Below are positions 23,525 to 35,730 of a stretch of 64,000 bases of DNA, one piece after another. Each line of letters begins with the position of its first letter. Position 1 is the first letter of the stretch. The notes beneath the pieces are model-generated. The model was not told where the DNA came from. It ran no database searches and worked only from the letters and a program-made list of their open reading frames with translations. A program made the position numbers and the translations under genes. The stretch spans positions 36,263,756-36,327,755 of the forward strand of contig CM054117.1 of assembly GCA_028673005.1 (NCBI GenBank), written 5' to 3'. The DNA comes from Tanypteryx hageni. Its lineage: Eukaryota > Arthropoda > Insecta > Odonata > Petaluridae.

Positions 23525-23640
23525 CGAGCCAATCAGTTAGGGTGAGAGGGGGCGGAGGGGGAGGGAGGGGGATGAGCAGAACGTGACACACCCAATCAGG
23601 TCGCATGAAATGTGCATGTAGGCCAATCTGCCGCTATGCA
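23525..23640. promoter_or_regulatory. cluster of three CCAAT boxes and a GC box
   Basis: CCAAT occurs at 23529-23533, 23592-23596 and 23623-23627, two of them in the fuller CCAATCAG context favoured by NF-Y. They flank a GGGGGCGGAGGGGG stretch (about 23548-23561) resembling an Sp/KLF site. Such clustering is promoter-like, but no gene start is identifiable downstream on either strand. The function is therefore an inference and could be coincidental. Confidence 0.3.
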
Positions 23641-23999
23641 GTGTGGACGCGGAAAGGGTAGAAGTAAGAGGGAGGGGACGAAATGGGAGAGAGTGGCGTG
23701 AAGGAGGTAATGAACAGACCGCGGGGTGACAACAGTTTGAACGTCACGGCTATTCGCAGCGGACATATCAGTCATAGAAAATGTCCAGCTGAAAAAACCG
23801 CACGAAAAATTAGCCTCTTTTATCTCAACGCTGGAGAACGGTAAGGGTTCCCCCATTTCAGAATCATGAGAACGGTGTCGATAATTAATAGGCAAAATAA
23901 CAAAGAAGTTTTCAATTTCCATTAGTATTCCATACAATGGATACGGAAACAGTTTGTATACTGTAGTCAACCCAAACGTCTACATAACACGCTCTAGAT
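23641..23999. other. unique sequence, no supported gene
   Basis: Adjoins the CCAAT cluster. A 124-codon minus frame (23970-23596) begins with ATG but shows no recognised domain. It could in principle be transcribed from elsewhere but is not supported. The region ends at the hAT target duplication. Confidence 0.35.
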
Positions 24000-25349
24000 C
24001 AGTGGTTCTTAACCTTTTTCGTCTCGCGCCCCCCTTTCTGATCTTATAAGATACTCACGCCTCCCTTCTGATCTTCTAAAACCTCCACGGCCCCCTCCTT
24101 CCTCCGGAAAAAAAAATTTCTTTGGTTTTTAAGGGTTTTTATCATAAAACTATTAGTAACTAGCGTCAAATATGACGGGATTATGATAAAGGTATTCCAA
24201 ATATATTTGATTTCGATATGAAAAATCAGTAAGATATGCTAAATGATGAGCCCCTTCCCTCCCTCTCCCCGTCCCTCCCTTCCTCTCTTTCCTTCCCTCG
24301 TATATACTCGTTTAGATAAGCAAAAGAGTCCAAACTAAATCCCAGTCCCATTAGGATTATGCAATTTCGCAAAAAATCCTATGATAATTTAAGGCAATCT
24401 ATGCACTCATATATATTACACGTATGTGGGTTGAGATAACAATTGATTCTTGATGTTTGACAATGACGTGGTCGGCAAGGCAACATCCCGTTTAAAAGCC
24501 GATATTTTCCCAATATATGTGATTTAAATGTTTAATATGAGAGATTTTCGAAAGGTAGATGGAAAAGATGAATAGAATAAGAAACTTCATTAATTTTTCT
24601 AAAACAGTTTAAATTCGAAGATCGTACGTCAATTTTTTCAAATTTTAATTTCCAAAAGAATAAAACTTTAAAAAGTAGATTTTTACGTGTTATCTTACGG
24701 GAAACAGAAATTGCCCCCTGGAGTCGAACCCGGGTCTTTTTTCGTATTTTTTGGTCATTTAATTTTTATATCCGAATCAAAGGTTTCTGGGAAATTTCAA
24801 CCTTCCACCTAACCGGGAAGTTTGTTAAAAACGCGTTAAAAAGTGCCATTGATGACGTGAGCGTCTCACACAGACAGAACTGGAAAACTATATGTAAGAT
24901 AGTATTCATTTTTTTATGGCACAGGTTCCTATGTGTTTATTAAGTGAGCTGAGTTCTACTTTGTGAGTTTATATAGTGAATTACAATCTGTTTAAGTTTT
25001 GTTTCGACGCACAATTCACAGCTGGGCAGTCGGCAATAAGTTTCACTGACTGAAAAAGCCGTGTAGTTCTCCATATATTATTTCATGTATAATAAATCCA
25101 ATCATCTGCACTACACCTGTTATGGAGGTGATAAGTTGACAGCATTTGGATACAACAGTACAAAAATTATATATAATCTAAACATGTAAAATAAATAAAA
25201 ATATTAAAACAGGTAAATTGGACAGCATTACAAAATATGAGAGATGGAAATTTGAGGCAAAACTGATTTTAGTCCAAAATGCTTCGCACCATACCTCATA
25301 CGCCCCCCTAGGGGGATAGGGGGTGCGCCCCACTGGTTAAGGACCACTG
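24000..25349. mobile_element. hAT-like element (1350 bp), non-autonomous
   Basis: The left end is CAGTGGTTCTTAACC and the inverted right end is CAGTGGTCCTTAACC, 14 of 15 matching. Flanking 8-bp repeats are CTCTAGAT (23992-23999) and CTTTAGAT (25350-25357), one mismatch. Subterminal stretches near both ends are C- or G-rich (CCCCCC near the left, GGGGG near the right), giving longer imperfect inverted ends. The ends resemble those of the hAT copy at 6496-6974. No transposase frame is visible in the AT-rich interior. A B-box-like sequence lies inside on the minus strand. Confidence 0.85.
24720..24737 (-). other. Pol III B-box-like motif inside hAT element
   Basis: The minus strand reads AGACCCGGGTTCGACTCC, sharing AGACCCGGGTTCGA with the tRNA-like sequences at 7211 and 13948. 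No tRNA 5' half is evident and there is no downstream T-run on this strand, so only the B-box core is supported. Confidence 0.35.
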
Positions 25350-25357
25350 CTTTAGAT

Positions 25358-27100
25358 GAAGAATACTTGACCTATTTAATCCTTTATATAAAAGAGAATT
25401 AGACGGGAGATAATTTAGTTTACATAATTTGTAAAAAATACACAAACCCTAAATCTGACATCGTAAGAACATTTCATTACAAACTTCTATAGGCAGCAAA
25501 AATCCATTATATCGAAAGTCTTTGCAGTTATTATTGAAATACCAATAAAAAAACAAGCACTAGTAAAGCAGTATATGAAAAACGGGAGAAACTTTTAAAC
25601 GATATCGCTTTTTGCCAAAACTAACCGATGTGGAGGGAGAAAGACGAGCGAGAGAAAGCTATAACCGAGCGTCTACGAATCAGAATTTCTGAAGCTAAAA
25701 CGCTCGACTCCATCGATTTCGAGCGAATCCTAAAAGCGGTTGCGAGGCGATGGACGACAGAAACATCATCATAACGATCCAAACACACACACACGTATAC
25801 ACAATTTTTTTCGCGGACACATGCCCAAAAACCATTCCAGAATGGCTCTAAAAAGTCCCCTAAAGACATTCGGAGAAATACATACATAGAGAGAGGAGGA
25901 GGAGGAGTTTTCCATACGAGCAGAAAAGGATAGATAGAGAAATAGGGAGAGAGAGAGAGAGAGAGAAGATGGAAGCTGTAAAACCGGACACTATCAACCC
26001 CCTCGTATCTACCTACCTTTAACCGCCGGTAGAGGCAGCACAAGAGAGGACAGAGAGAGAGAGAAAGACGAGGGAACGAGATAAGAATCGGTCCCACGTG
26101 ACGTGGAACGCTAAAAGGTTTTGCGTGGCTTCGAATAAAAAGAGAAGAAAAAAATAGGTTGGACGAAGACCACGTCTCAACTCCGGGGCACAGAACTTTT
26201 TTAGTTTTTTTTTTAAGTTACTCTCTTTCCAGCATCTAGCGTCTGTTCGTACGTTTAAAACGTGTTGACATTAATATGTAACGATTTCCGGTAAAACCAG
26301 CGATTTTAATGTGCACCGCGTTTTCGGTCACTCGTCTCGAATTCAGAATAATATACTTTTTCTAAAAAAATCCGCAATTTCTCGAGGAGTTGCATTAAAC
26401 TGCCATATGTCGGAACGTGTAGCACGTAAAGAAACCTCGGTTTCTTTTTCAATGCAGTACTGAGAAAAACGCGAAGTCAACTTTTAGTTGGCGAGATCAA
26501 GGATTGAATATTCACTAATGTTTTAAAAATAAACCAATATGTTAATTATTTTAGGAAACTACACTGATAATTTAAAAAAAAATACTTGAAATAGTGACAG
26601 TCGCTTTAAGAAACTCATTATTATGATACCAGTCTAGGATGAGTTGGATGGAAAACCTTTCAAAGTTAGGTAAGTTCAGTACAGTAGATATTACTGATTC
26701 CTAATCGCATAGAGAAGTACGATCTCGAAGATTACGTAACGGACAAATTTACGACAAGCCGTTGCAAGAATTTCCTTGGCTTCCAAAATTTACAGAAATT
26801 GAGAGTTTGGTTGGTGGTAATATCCGGATCCGAACACTAGTCGTTATGTAGCTCGACTTATCTTCGCCCAGGATTAAACGATTACGACAAGGTGGATAGC
26901 ACACCTGATATGGCACAGACAATAATAACGAGGTTACAAATGTAGCAATTATGCACCTTGATCTATTATTCTCCCAGGAACGGCAGATTGGAACATATCG
27001 TCAGCCTACTAAGGAAATGGAGAAGAGACCGGATGAGCAGAGGATACGGGGCAGTAATGGGACAAAACATTGGGATAGACGACGACGATAGAAAGCAAGG
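25358..27100. other. unique sequence with a purine-rich stretch
   Basis: AT-rich unique DNA, with GA-runs at about 25935-25967 and 26050-26068. A 158-codon minus frame (26097-25621) is partly low complexity (Ser/Leu-rich) and partly unique. No domain is recognised, so it is not called. Confidence 0.4.
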
Positions 27101-29110
27101 TAGACGGTGTCCTCGAACTCGAGATTACAGAGTAACTCTCCCAACGTCTCTACGCCCAATCTCGACACCTTTCCACCCAATTTTCACACACACTTGGAAT
27201 TCACCTTGGTCTCACGCGCTACACCTCGCTTCCTCTTGCGGCTTCACTCACTGCCCAAGACCGCAGATGGGAAACCATGGGTTAGGCTTGTGCCACAACC
27301 TCCGCGCGCACTCGCATACACACACATCCAATCTCTCTCCCTGGCAAAGCAGACAGAGAGAAAGAATAAGCGGAATGCGTACATCTAGACTCCACACTCT
27401 CAGCCTCCCTCTCTCGCCCTCAATTCCTCCAAAACGCTCTCTCCCGTATTCCTCCACCCTTTCTTCGCCTCAGCCTCCCTTCTACAGGGTCCCTAATTCT
27501 CATTCAGACTACGCCTCTTGCTTCCTACGTCCTCCACACACACACGATCTCCTACACCACACGGACTTCCCTTCTCCCTGATCGCTTCTCTATCCTCTTT
27601 TCCCTGCGCCATCACAGCAATCTCCATCGGCGTTGCTTGCACCCAGATCGCCCGGTGGGAGAGGGAGTCTCTTCACGAGTCTCGAAAAGGATGATATATA
27701 ACAGAGAATTCACGCGTCGAGAGAAAGAGCTTCACGGATGAAAAGGATTAATTTTTCCCCGGAAATCGTCCCTTTCGTTATGGTTATTTTTTATTCTAGC
27801 GAAATATCCTTCACCTGCGGAGGGAAATGTTTCCCAACGCTCGCCAATTATTCCTTCACGCCCGTTGTTCGCTCCGTTAGCTCCCATGGCAAACGAAGGC
27901 TATCTCTCCGTCCCTGCATCCATTTTCGCCGCCTAACCCAACCCCTCCCTCTTCCTCCCTATCACCATCCAACTCTTCCAAATCGCATCACGCTATCAGT
28001 CTCCAATCCCTCCCCCTCTCTCTCTCTCTAGTTCCGTCCCCTTCCCCTCTCCATGATCCTGACACATTCCGCGCCCATCTACAAAAAAAGAACCTTCCTC
28101 TTTCTTCCTGATGCGCACACGAATGGGCCATAATACCCTGGCCGAAAGCGGGAACAAACACCCACGCAACCTTTCGATGGTTCTCTCATCTACACACGCA
28201 CACCAGCACACTAGCGGGAAGAGAGAGAGAGAGAGAGAAGATAGAGAAAGACGGAGAGCGAGAGAAGTGAGAAAGAGAGGGAAGAATGCTCCACGCAAGA
28301 GCTATATAGAAGGCCAAACGAGGAGAATAGAGGGGGCGATGCGGGGGTATGAGACGGACCAGGAGAGAGAAAGGGTGGGAAATGGCGCCTCCCGCTCATA
28401 TGAACGCGGTAGCCGTTTAATTTAATTGAATGCCTTCGTGCCTATCAAGGGCCCTCCGATAGCCTCAAAAACCCCCCTTAACTCTCACCTTTTGCCCCAC
28501 CGCTCCTCTCCCTTCCTCTCACGCCACCTTTCTCAGCGGTCCACTCCCGCTGCCCTCTCGCACCCCCTTCCCACAATTCAATCCATTCACTCTCTCCGTC
28601 CCTCTCTCCCCGGACCTCTCCTTCGCGACCATACTCGTCTTCTCTCAATGGCTGCAAGCGTGTTGCAACGCCTCCTCGTGCGAATGAACGCCGAAACCGG
28701 ACTGATACTACCTTTCGTCATGTAATAATTTTCGACTCGGGCCATTCGTCCCGAGTCGCTCGAGGTTTTATTATCATCGTCGTCGCTACGTACCACTTCG
28801 CACTGCATGGTTCCACTTCAAGCCTCATTTCCTACCTCCCACTCGTCCGTTCCTCCGACATATGCTCGTAACTGCTATAATTCAATCCCCTCCCTTCTCT
28901 TACCCTCGGATTCTCGTTTAGCTTCCGCCAATGATCTAACCATATTTTTGCCTCTCTCCCCCGGCCACCGCTTCTCCCATTCTCCCCACCCGTTCCCCCG
29001 AAACGCCTTTCCATTAGCGACTGCAACCGCCACCCTCCCACGAACCCTAGCATTAGCATGTCCGAAAATCATTAATGCTACTTATCCCCTCCATCCAGCT
29101 TAACACCTCT
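27101..29110. repeat. mostly pyrimidine-rich region with a purine insert
   Basis: Pyrimidine bias at 27110-27620, 27900-28060, 28450-28620 and 28800-29100; purine bias at 28220-28380 with a GAGAGAGAGAGAG run. The 207-codon plus frame 26958-27581 is Ser/Pro/Thr/His-rich and resembles its overlapping frames, so it is not called as a gene. Confidence 0.5.
28733..28758. other. perfect 9-bp hairpin
   Basis: CGACTCGGG (28733-28741) and CCCGAGTCG (28750-28758) are exact inverted repeats around an 8-base loop. Six more complementary bases (TAATAA and TTATTA) lie outside, offset by unpaired bases. The function is unknown; it could be a protein-binding palindrome or an RNA stem-loop. Confidence 0.5.
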
Positions 29111-30700
29111 AACGATATACATACCGTTCCGGCGAATACGACTCGGGAGGAGTAGAAAATTCCCGTCGAACGTTTGTACCGTGCCACCACCGGGACCGAA
29201 TCCCAGGATAAAAAAACAACTAGGTTTTACGGCTCATATTCAAGCTCGAGGGTTTTAGCCTCAATTTTTTTATCGCATTTTCTCCGAAAGAGAGAGAAAA
29301 AGAGAGAGAGAAAAAGAGAGAGAGAAAAAGAGAGAGAGAAAAAGAGAGAGAAAAAGAGAGAGAAAAAGAGAGAGAAAGAGAGGGAATGGAAAAATCGCCT
29401 CCTGACCGTCATTCATCACTTTAATCACGGTTTAACCGTTCCTTAATTCCTTTTTATTTTTTACTACCCTCTCTCCGAGACTCATTTAGGGAAAGGATGA
29501 GGACAGGGGGGAAAGGAAAGGAGGGCGTGGGGTAAAAAGGTAGGGGAGAACCTGGCGTGAATGATAAAAAAATCTGGGAAAAATAGGAAGAAAATTTCCT
29601 CATTGAACCATTTTGGCACTTAAACCAGAACGATTTGATCCACCGACAGCTTCTGGCATTGGACCCACTCGTACTAAGCACTGCTTCAATCCTCGAACCG
29701 TTTCAGTCGTCCCCTTTCCTCCCTCCGTTTCCTCTCCTCCCTTCGCCGATGGAAATTACCATTCCCTTCAACCCCACACCTTTCGTACCTCTCCCTCATT
29801 TCCTTCACACATACCATCTCTCTCCCTCTCCATCCCTCTAACCTCCTCATCCTCCCGCTCAATCTCATATTTCCATCGAAATCGCCTCTACCTCTCCGAG
29901 CGAACTGGCCAAAGCTCAAGAGCTCTGGGTGGAATAACGTAGTCCAAGCATATTCAATGGAAGTAGGAGAAGTGGAGGAGGTAGGTAGGATACTGGAGGG
30001 AGGGAAGCGAATTTGTGTGTGTGGGCTCTACGTTTAATGCATATTGCTGGGTCCGCTAGAACGCCTAGGTTAGGAGATCCTTCATTCAGGCAGAAGGGGG
30101 GAATCCCCGGGCCCCAGGGTAATTTGGGCGAGTAGTTTACGTACGAGAACGAGAAGGCGAATAAAGATATCAGCGGGAGGAGGACTATCTTCGGCGAGAT
30201 TCCGAATAATACCCCTCTTCGCTGTCGCGTCACTCGTTCTCTCTTCCCTCCGACTGGATAAAAACAATTGTAGAGGGATTACGAGAAGAGAAAGAGGGGA
30301 CTTAATCTGAGTCGCCATCGCATCAATTTGCTATAATTTTCAAACTATCCGATCTATGCGGTTATTTTTTGCGTCTGCTCCCGTAATTTATCTCGAGAAA
30401 GAAGGGTCTAACGAATATCTACGTTAATTCGTTCGGTGAAGACTTTTTGGTGCGAACCGAAAGATATTTTTTTCGGTCCGTTGATGTTTATCCTCTTTGC
30501 ACCTCTATTTCTATATACTGCACGTCTTACAAAAGACTACACCAGATGTTAATAAATCAAATCTAGGGCAGACTAAAGACCTGATAAATCCACCAGAAAA
30601 AAAATGTATGCAATTATGCCAACTTTCCTGACATAAAAAGAAGAAAATCTCCATATGAGAATATCACTCCATTCACTTCTTCCACGTACATCCCATCTAG
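29111..30700. other. unique sequence with short simple repeats
   Basis: Contains a purine array (separate entry), a pyrimidine block at 29690-29900 and unique DNA at 30000-30700. No gene is recognised. Confidence 0.4.
29288..29386. repeat. GAGAGAGAAAAA-type tandem repeat
   Basis: Imperfect 12-14 bp units alternating (GA)n with A5 runs. The plus frame across it encodes a Lys/Arg/Glu repeat, a by-product of the array. Confidence 0.7.
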
Positions 30701-31210
30701 ATCCTTGACTCACAACCATTTCCCAAGTGAATCAACATTTGCCTTTCCAAAAACCTCACCTCTTCCGCACTCCCTGTCCCTCATTCCACCCGTCCACATT
30801 CCCTCACATCTTCCTACATCCTTCTGCCCCTTTCCACACCCTTCGACTCCTCCACCTCCCCTCCCAACACACACCCCGTTTGGTGACTTTGCAGCGCTGT
30901 GCCAAAATCCTCTCCTCCTCCTACACCTCCCCCTCCGCTATTTCCACATCCCTTACCGGCTCATCTCCCTTTCCCCCTCTGCTCCTCCGGCATCCCCTCC
31001 TGGGGTCCGTTCCTCCATGAAACCCCCACTTCCCCCTCTCTCTTACCCCAGAGGCCGTCCACCTCACCAAGCTCACCCCGTACTCATGTCTACCTCATAA
31101 CTATGCCGCTCATGCATACGCCACCCATCCCTTCCCACCCACCCACACATATCCACAATCCCATCTCTCCTCTTTCTCCCTCTCTGCCTCTTATACACAC
31201 ATATATGGTA
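30701..31210. repeat. pyrimidine-rich tract
   Basis: CCTCC/CCTTCC-rich plus strand. Three plus frames are open for 97-131 codons each, all Pro/Ser/His/Leu-rich, which marks them as composition artefacts. Confidence 0.55.
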
Positions 31211-33090
31211 AACTGACCGTGGAAAGAACAGCCACATAGGAAGGTAAAGGACAGTCTTTGCAGATTCCATCCCCATCCGAAAGTCTCCTCGTTTAGTCTC
31301 TCTCTATCTCCTCTTTCCGAAACCTTCCCTTTTCTCACGGAAGGTGGCGGGGGTAAAGCGGACGAATGAGAGCAAGAGAATCGATAACGATCCGAACAAA
31401 TATATTCAAGGGCACTCCAAACGCCGAAAACGCGACCGGGGCGACGCACCATTTTCCACGCCCAGGTGAACTACGAAAGGAAATGAGTTTGGAAAAATCC
31501 ATGAAAATTACGACTCTTTCTCACTCTTTCCCTCCCTCTCTCCATGGCAAGTTATTTTGGATGAGTAAGTGTCACGATACGGTTACCATAAAAGCGATGT
31601 ACCGATGGAAATGTGAAAAAAAGGAAGACTCGAACAAAAACAATCTATACGTCGCGAGAGGAGTAAACGAACTCACTTTGCCAGATATAAAAACCTACTA
31701 ACAAGCAACATCATTCAAAAGATACTTTTCTATAGGATAAAAAGGTCTGGCACTGCGTCACGAAACGAAATAAAAACTAGTTAAATAGGCGCCAGACAAT
31801 ATACTATCACTAATTGTATGCACACCCTCAAAGTTTACCTTGCACATCACTAAGCAATCACCTAACTACAAAACTTTCAAAGCATATTTATTACACCTAC
31901 GTAAAGTTAAAATAAAAAAGGAGGGGATGCGTTATCATTAACGCGCTAGTATTTATTTCCTAAGGAAAAATTAGCCCATTCCACGGCCAACAGCGTTAAG
32001 AGAGGATAATTACACAATTATTACGGTCCACAGAAGCAATGTACTATGACGCATACAAATAAAAGCTCGAGCACCCTTAATGAATCGGAAACAGACGTGG
32101 GCGGTAAACAAAGATAAAAAAATCCTAAGCCAAAGCAAAGATTTCTCGGAAAACAAACAAGAAATTTTTTACCTCTTTAACAGATTATAATTTACGCGAA
32201 AGAAGCAAACCTTACGAAGAGAGCGACAGAGGGGGAAAAAGGGGGCGAAAAGGAGTTAATTCTTCCCAGAGCCATCAGATGTCTTTGTCTTCGGCACTCA
32301 GGAAATCTGGGTCCGCGAGGAGACAGCGGTAACAAGGGGAGACATCGGCGAACACAAGAGCGTGTCGGGGAGCGCCGGAGACAAGGTGGGGGAGGAGGGA
32401 GGTTTACTGAATGGAGGCGGGGAGGAGGCTCTCGTGTTCGAAAGCGGAAATGAGGGCTAGAAGTGAATTGCGGTTCGTTGCGCGACTTGCAACGGACTAG
32501 CCGAAAAGGCATCAAGCATATGAAAAGGATGACTCGGCAGTCTACCAGTCTCCAAACTCCTCCTACAAACCCAAGGGTACGTAACCTCCACCCTTACCTC
32601 TTTTGTTAAGGAGTTGAGGGAAAAGACCATCACCGAAATTCGCCTTCGAAACGGGGAAGCGATTAATATTTCCGATTTTCCTGATGACAAATAATGAGGC
32701 CATATTTATCCGAATTAAGGAGGAAATTGCCGTCGATAAACAGAGAAGACAAAATTTCCATGATTGAACGTATTATCTGGCATGCTCCCGACAAAACAAC
32801 ATAGGTGAGCCCGCGAAAATTCATCGCGTATAATCAGGATTAGTTTTGCCAAAAACAATACAAAAAACGCCAGTTCTACGTATCAATCGATAGCTAGCCA
32901 CCTTTAAAGAAATAAAAAAATCAACCAAATAAAATGTGCGAAAGCAACCACGAGGATAACTTCATAAAGACGAGACCCGCTTTAAAATAGGAAACCCGCA
33001 GTAATGACAACCATACCCGATTACGACCGCGATTTAATTTCCCTAAACCCAAACGATACATCCAATCCCTCTCATCCACCAACACAATCC
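31211..33090. other. unique sequence, no gene seen
   Basis: AT-richer unique DNA with a modest purine bias at 32220-32450. Frames up to 111 codons (31366-31701 plus) have no recognisable domain. Confidence 0.4.
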
Positions 33091-33240
33091 CTCCTCTGGA
33101 GGGGAAAGGGGGGGATAAGGACGCTGGAGAGAGCTGAACACCGCTCCTACAGGAAGTAACCGCTTTTGAGGGCGGAGAACTGCGAGATCAAGATGACCAT
33201 CGGAGGGGAAGGATTGGAGCCCCCGAACACAGCAGAGATT

Positions 33241-33425
33241 TGGTCGAGAGAGAGTAGAAGAGAGAGAGGAAGAGAGAGAGAAGAGAAGAGAGAAAGAGAG
33301 GAGAAGAGAGAGAGGAAGAGAGAGAGAGAGAGAGGAGAAGAGAGAGAGAGAGGAGAAGAGAGAGAGAGAGGAGAAGAGAGAGAGAGAGAGGAGAAGAGAG
33401 AGAGAGGAGAAGAGAGAGAGAGAGA

Positions 33426-33502
<77 letters not shown>

Positions 33503-33790
33503 AGAGAGAGAGAGGAGAAGAGAGAGAGGAGAAGAGAGAGAGGAGAAGAGAGAGAGAAGAGAGAGTGGGAGAGAGAGAGGAGAAGAGAGAGTGGGAGAGA
33601 GAGGAGTGGGAGAGAGGAGATGAGTGGGAGAGAGGAGATGAGTGGGAGAGAGGAGATGAGTGGGAGAGAGAGGAGATGAGTGGGAGAGAGAGGAGATGAG
33701 TGGGAGAGAGAGGAGATGAGTGGGAGAGAGAGGAGATGAGTGGGAGCGAGAGGAGATGAGTGGGAGAGCGAGGAAGAATGGGAGAGAGAA
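33241..33790. repeat. large (GA)n microsatellite and 18-20 bp minisatellite
   Basis: About 550 bp of GA-based repeats. It includes an uninterrupted (AG)34 run at 33431-33498 flanked by GAGAGAGGAGAAGAGA variants. The right part (about 33612-33770) is a minisatellite of unit GAGTGGGAGAGAGAGGAGAT with 18- and 20-bp versions. Long frames on both strands (up to 267 codons, Ser/Leu on the minus strand, Arg/Glu on the plus strand) are products of the repeat. The sequence could bind GAGA-type factors or form triplex DNA. Confidence 0.9.
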
Positions 33791-34181
33791 GAGGAAGGGG
33801 TTAAAAGGGGTCGTGGAGCGGAAGCGAATTCCGTGTGCCCGACCAATCAGCAAGGAGAGTTTGCTACAACCCCGAGTGCGATCTATTCCACATATCCCGG
33901 TCGAATGGATAGGCACCCGTTAAGGGGAGAAGGGAGCAAGGGGTCGGGCGGGGGAAGAGAAAGGGGAAAGGATGCTTAATCGTCGAGAGGAAACGGAGGA
34001 TAAAGACTAGGTAATTAAACGGACAGTGGGAAAAGGGTAGAGAGGTGATAGGGAAAAGAGGGAAGGAAAGAGGCAAAGTGGAGAAAATCGAAAGAGAGAC
34101 GGAGGCGGCGAGGTTGGAGGAAAGGGGACTTGTTACCTGATTTCCTGATTCTCCGATGGGAGAAAGGATGCGTTGCGGAGA
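33791..34181. other. purine-biased unique sequence
   Basis: Spacer between two GA-type arrays. It is purine-biased but not tandemly repeated. No gene is recognised. Confidence 0.4.
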
Positions 34182-34289
34182 GGGAGTGGGAGAGAGGGAG
34201 TGGGAGAGAGGGAATGGGAGAGAGGGAGTGGGAGAGAGGGAGTGGGAGAGAGGGAATGGGAGAGAGGGAGTGGGAGAGAGAGGATGGGA
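34182..34289. repeat. 14-bp minisatellite
   Basis: Unit GGGAGTGGGAGAGA, about 7.7 copies, with GGGAATGGGAGAGA variants in the third and sixth positions. The motif is close to the minisatellite at 33612-33770, suggesting a common origin. Confidence 0.85.
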
Positions 34290-34389
34290 GTTGTTGGAGA
34301 AGGAAGGGGGTTGCGGAAACAGATGGCTATGTAGAGGGGAGGAAGAAGTGGAGAGCGCGTAAGAGAGGTTTGGATGGTTCCGAATTCTA

Positions 34390-35220
34390 AGTCCAGCCAC
34401 CGCATTAACGACGGCCCTCCAGAACCCATTTCTCCAGCATTCCACCGTGAAACCTTACCCTGGAACATCGAAGCAATTCCCACCCACGCCTCTAAACCGG
34501 CTGAAAAGTAGCTTATTGTGCCTTTAAAGATAGCTACCGAACGGAAATTTTCTAAGGATGGCGAAAGAATAGCTAATGAACATTCGAAAGTTCTGTTACG
34601 ATCGTATACCTACCTACCTACCTACCTTCACCGAGGAGATGCGACGGAATTCGCCTTTAATAAATGACTCCGAATTAGTCCATACTGATTTCGGAGATAT
34701 TCTGGTGATGATGCCATGTTTTATCTGAGCGATAGCTCAACGACTGCAGAAGACGCCGAGGGGCTAAGTATAGTAAGCATTGGGTCAGGCAAAAACAAAT
34801 ATTTCGTATTTAATAATACTTGCGGTTCTCATTGAAACCTGCACGGGGATACAGAAACACTAATTTACTCTTATTTCTTTAATTAAATAATATGGAAAAT
34901 AATCGTCAGCTTTGACATTCTGTCACAGAGTATCATTTCTCGATTTTCAGAATGATATAGTGTTATGAGAGCTTATATTTAGCAAGAGCATCATACTAAC
35001 GATTCCGGGCGTCCAATGAGCTACAGATGAACCTGTCATCCCAGAGATATATAGCCTGACGATGAATTGCTCTAATTATCACCAACTCCCGAAATAACCT
35101 AAAGGAGGGCCAAAACTTGTACTACAGGATTTGTTTTTTTTAGTCAAGAGAACTACGGGCGGTATGCACACCGACACACGCCTGGAGTAAAAAAAATCCT
35201 CTTCGCCATTGCAAAAGGCT
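34390..35220. other. unique sequence, no gene seen
   Basis: Mixed to AT-rich unique DNA. A short TACC tetranucleotide run (about 34608-34626) is the only repeat. Confidence 0.45.
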
Positions 35221-35730
35221 CCCTTTTACTCGGTAAAAACGAGGTGGGACAGAAAGGAGAGAGAGATCTGGAAAGGGGGAAGGGAGGAGGATGAAGTTAT
35301 ATGAATCCGCGTACGACGCCTTATCAGCTCTAGGGATGAAGGCGGTGTAAAGAGGGAATGGAGGGAAGAAGGGACGGGGAGGGTGTGTGAGGGCTTAAGA
35401 GAGAGAGAGAGAGAGAGGGAAGGGGGAGGATGAAAACGGGAGGTGTGGGGGGGAAGGGGGAAGGAAGGCATAGGAGAGAAAGGCGAATGGATAAGTTATG
35501 TCTCTGCTATCGGAGAGCCTTCAGAAAATCCATATAAAAAATTTCTCCCACGACCTTTATCGCCCGGCCTTCTTCCTTCTCCAAACTGAGGGAAAAGAAA
35601 GAGGTAGGGAGGTGGCAGGCAGGAAGGGAGGGAGGGAGGGAGAGAGGGAAGGCGGAGGAGGAGGGAAGGCGGAGGAGGAGGGAAGGCGGAGGAGGAGGGA
35701 AGGCGGAGGAGGAGGGAAGTCTCTAACACG
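35221..35730. repeat. purine-rich tract with 17-bp minisatellite
   Basis: Purine bias at 35230-35470 and again from 35580. The 17-bp unit GGCGGAGGAGGAGGGAA occurs about four times at 35651-35718. Frames through it (172 codons plus, 150 minus) are Gly/Glu/Arg or Pro/Ser/Leu low complexity in that part and unsupported elsewhere. Confidence 0.7.

Noticed and set aside
26958..27581. 207-codon plus-strand frame
   Set aside because: The first third is less biased, but the bulk is Ser/Pro/His low complexity in a pyrimidine tract and has no motif.
33043..33916. 267- and 242-codon Ser/Leu frames and a 177-codon Arg/Glu frame
   Set aside because: Translation of (GA)n and its complement in different phases.
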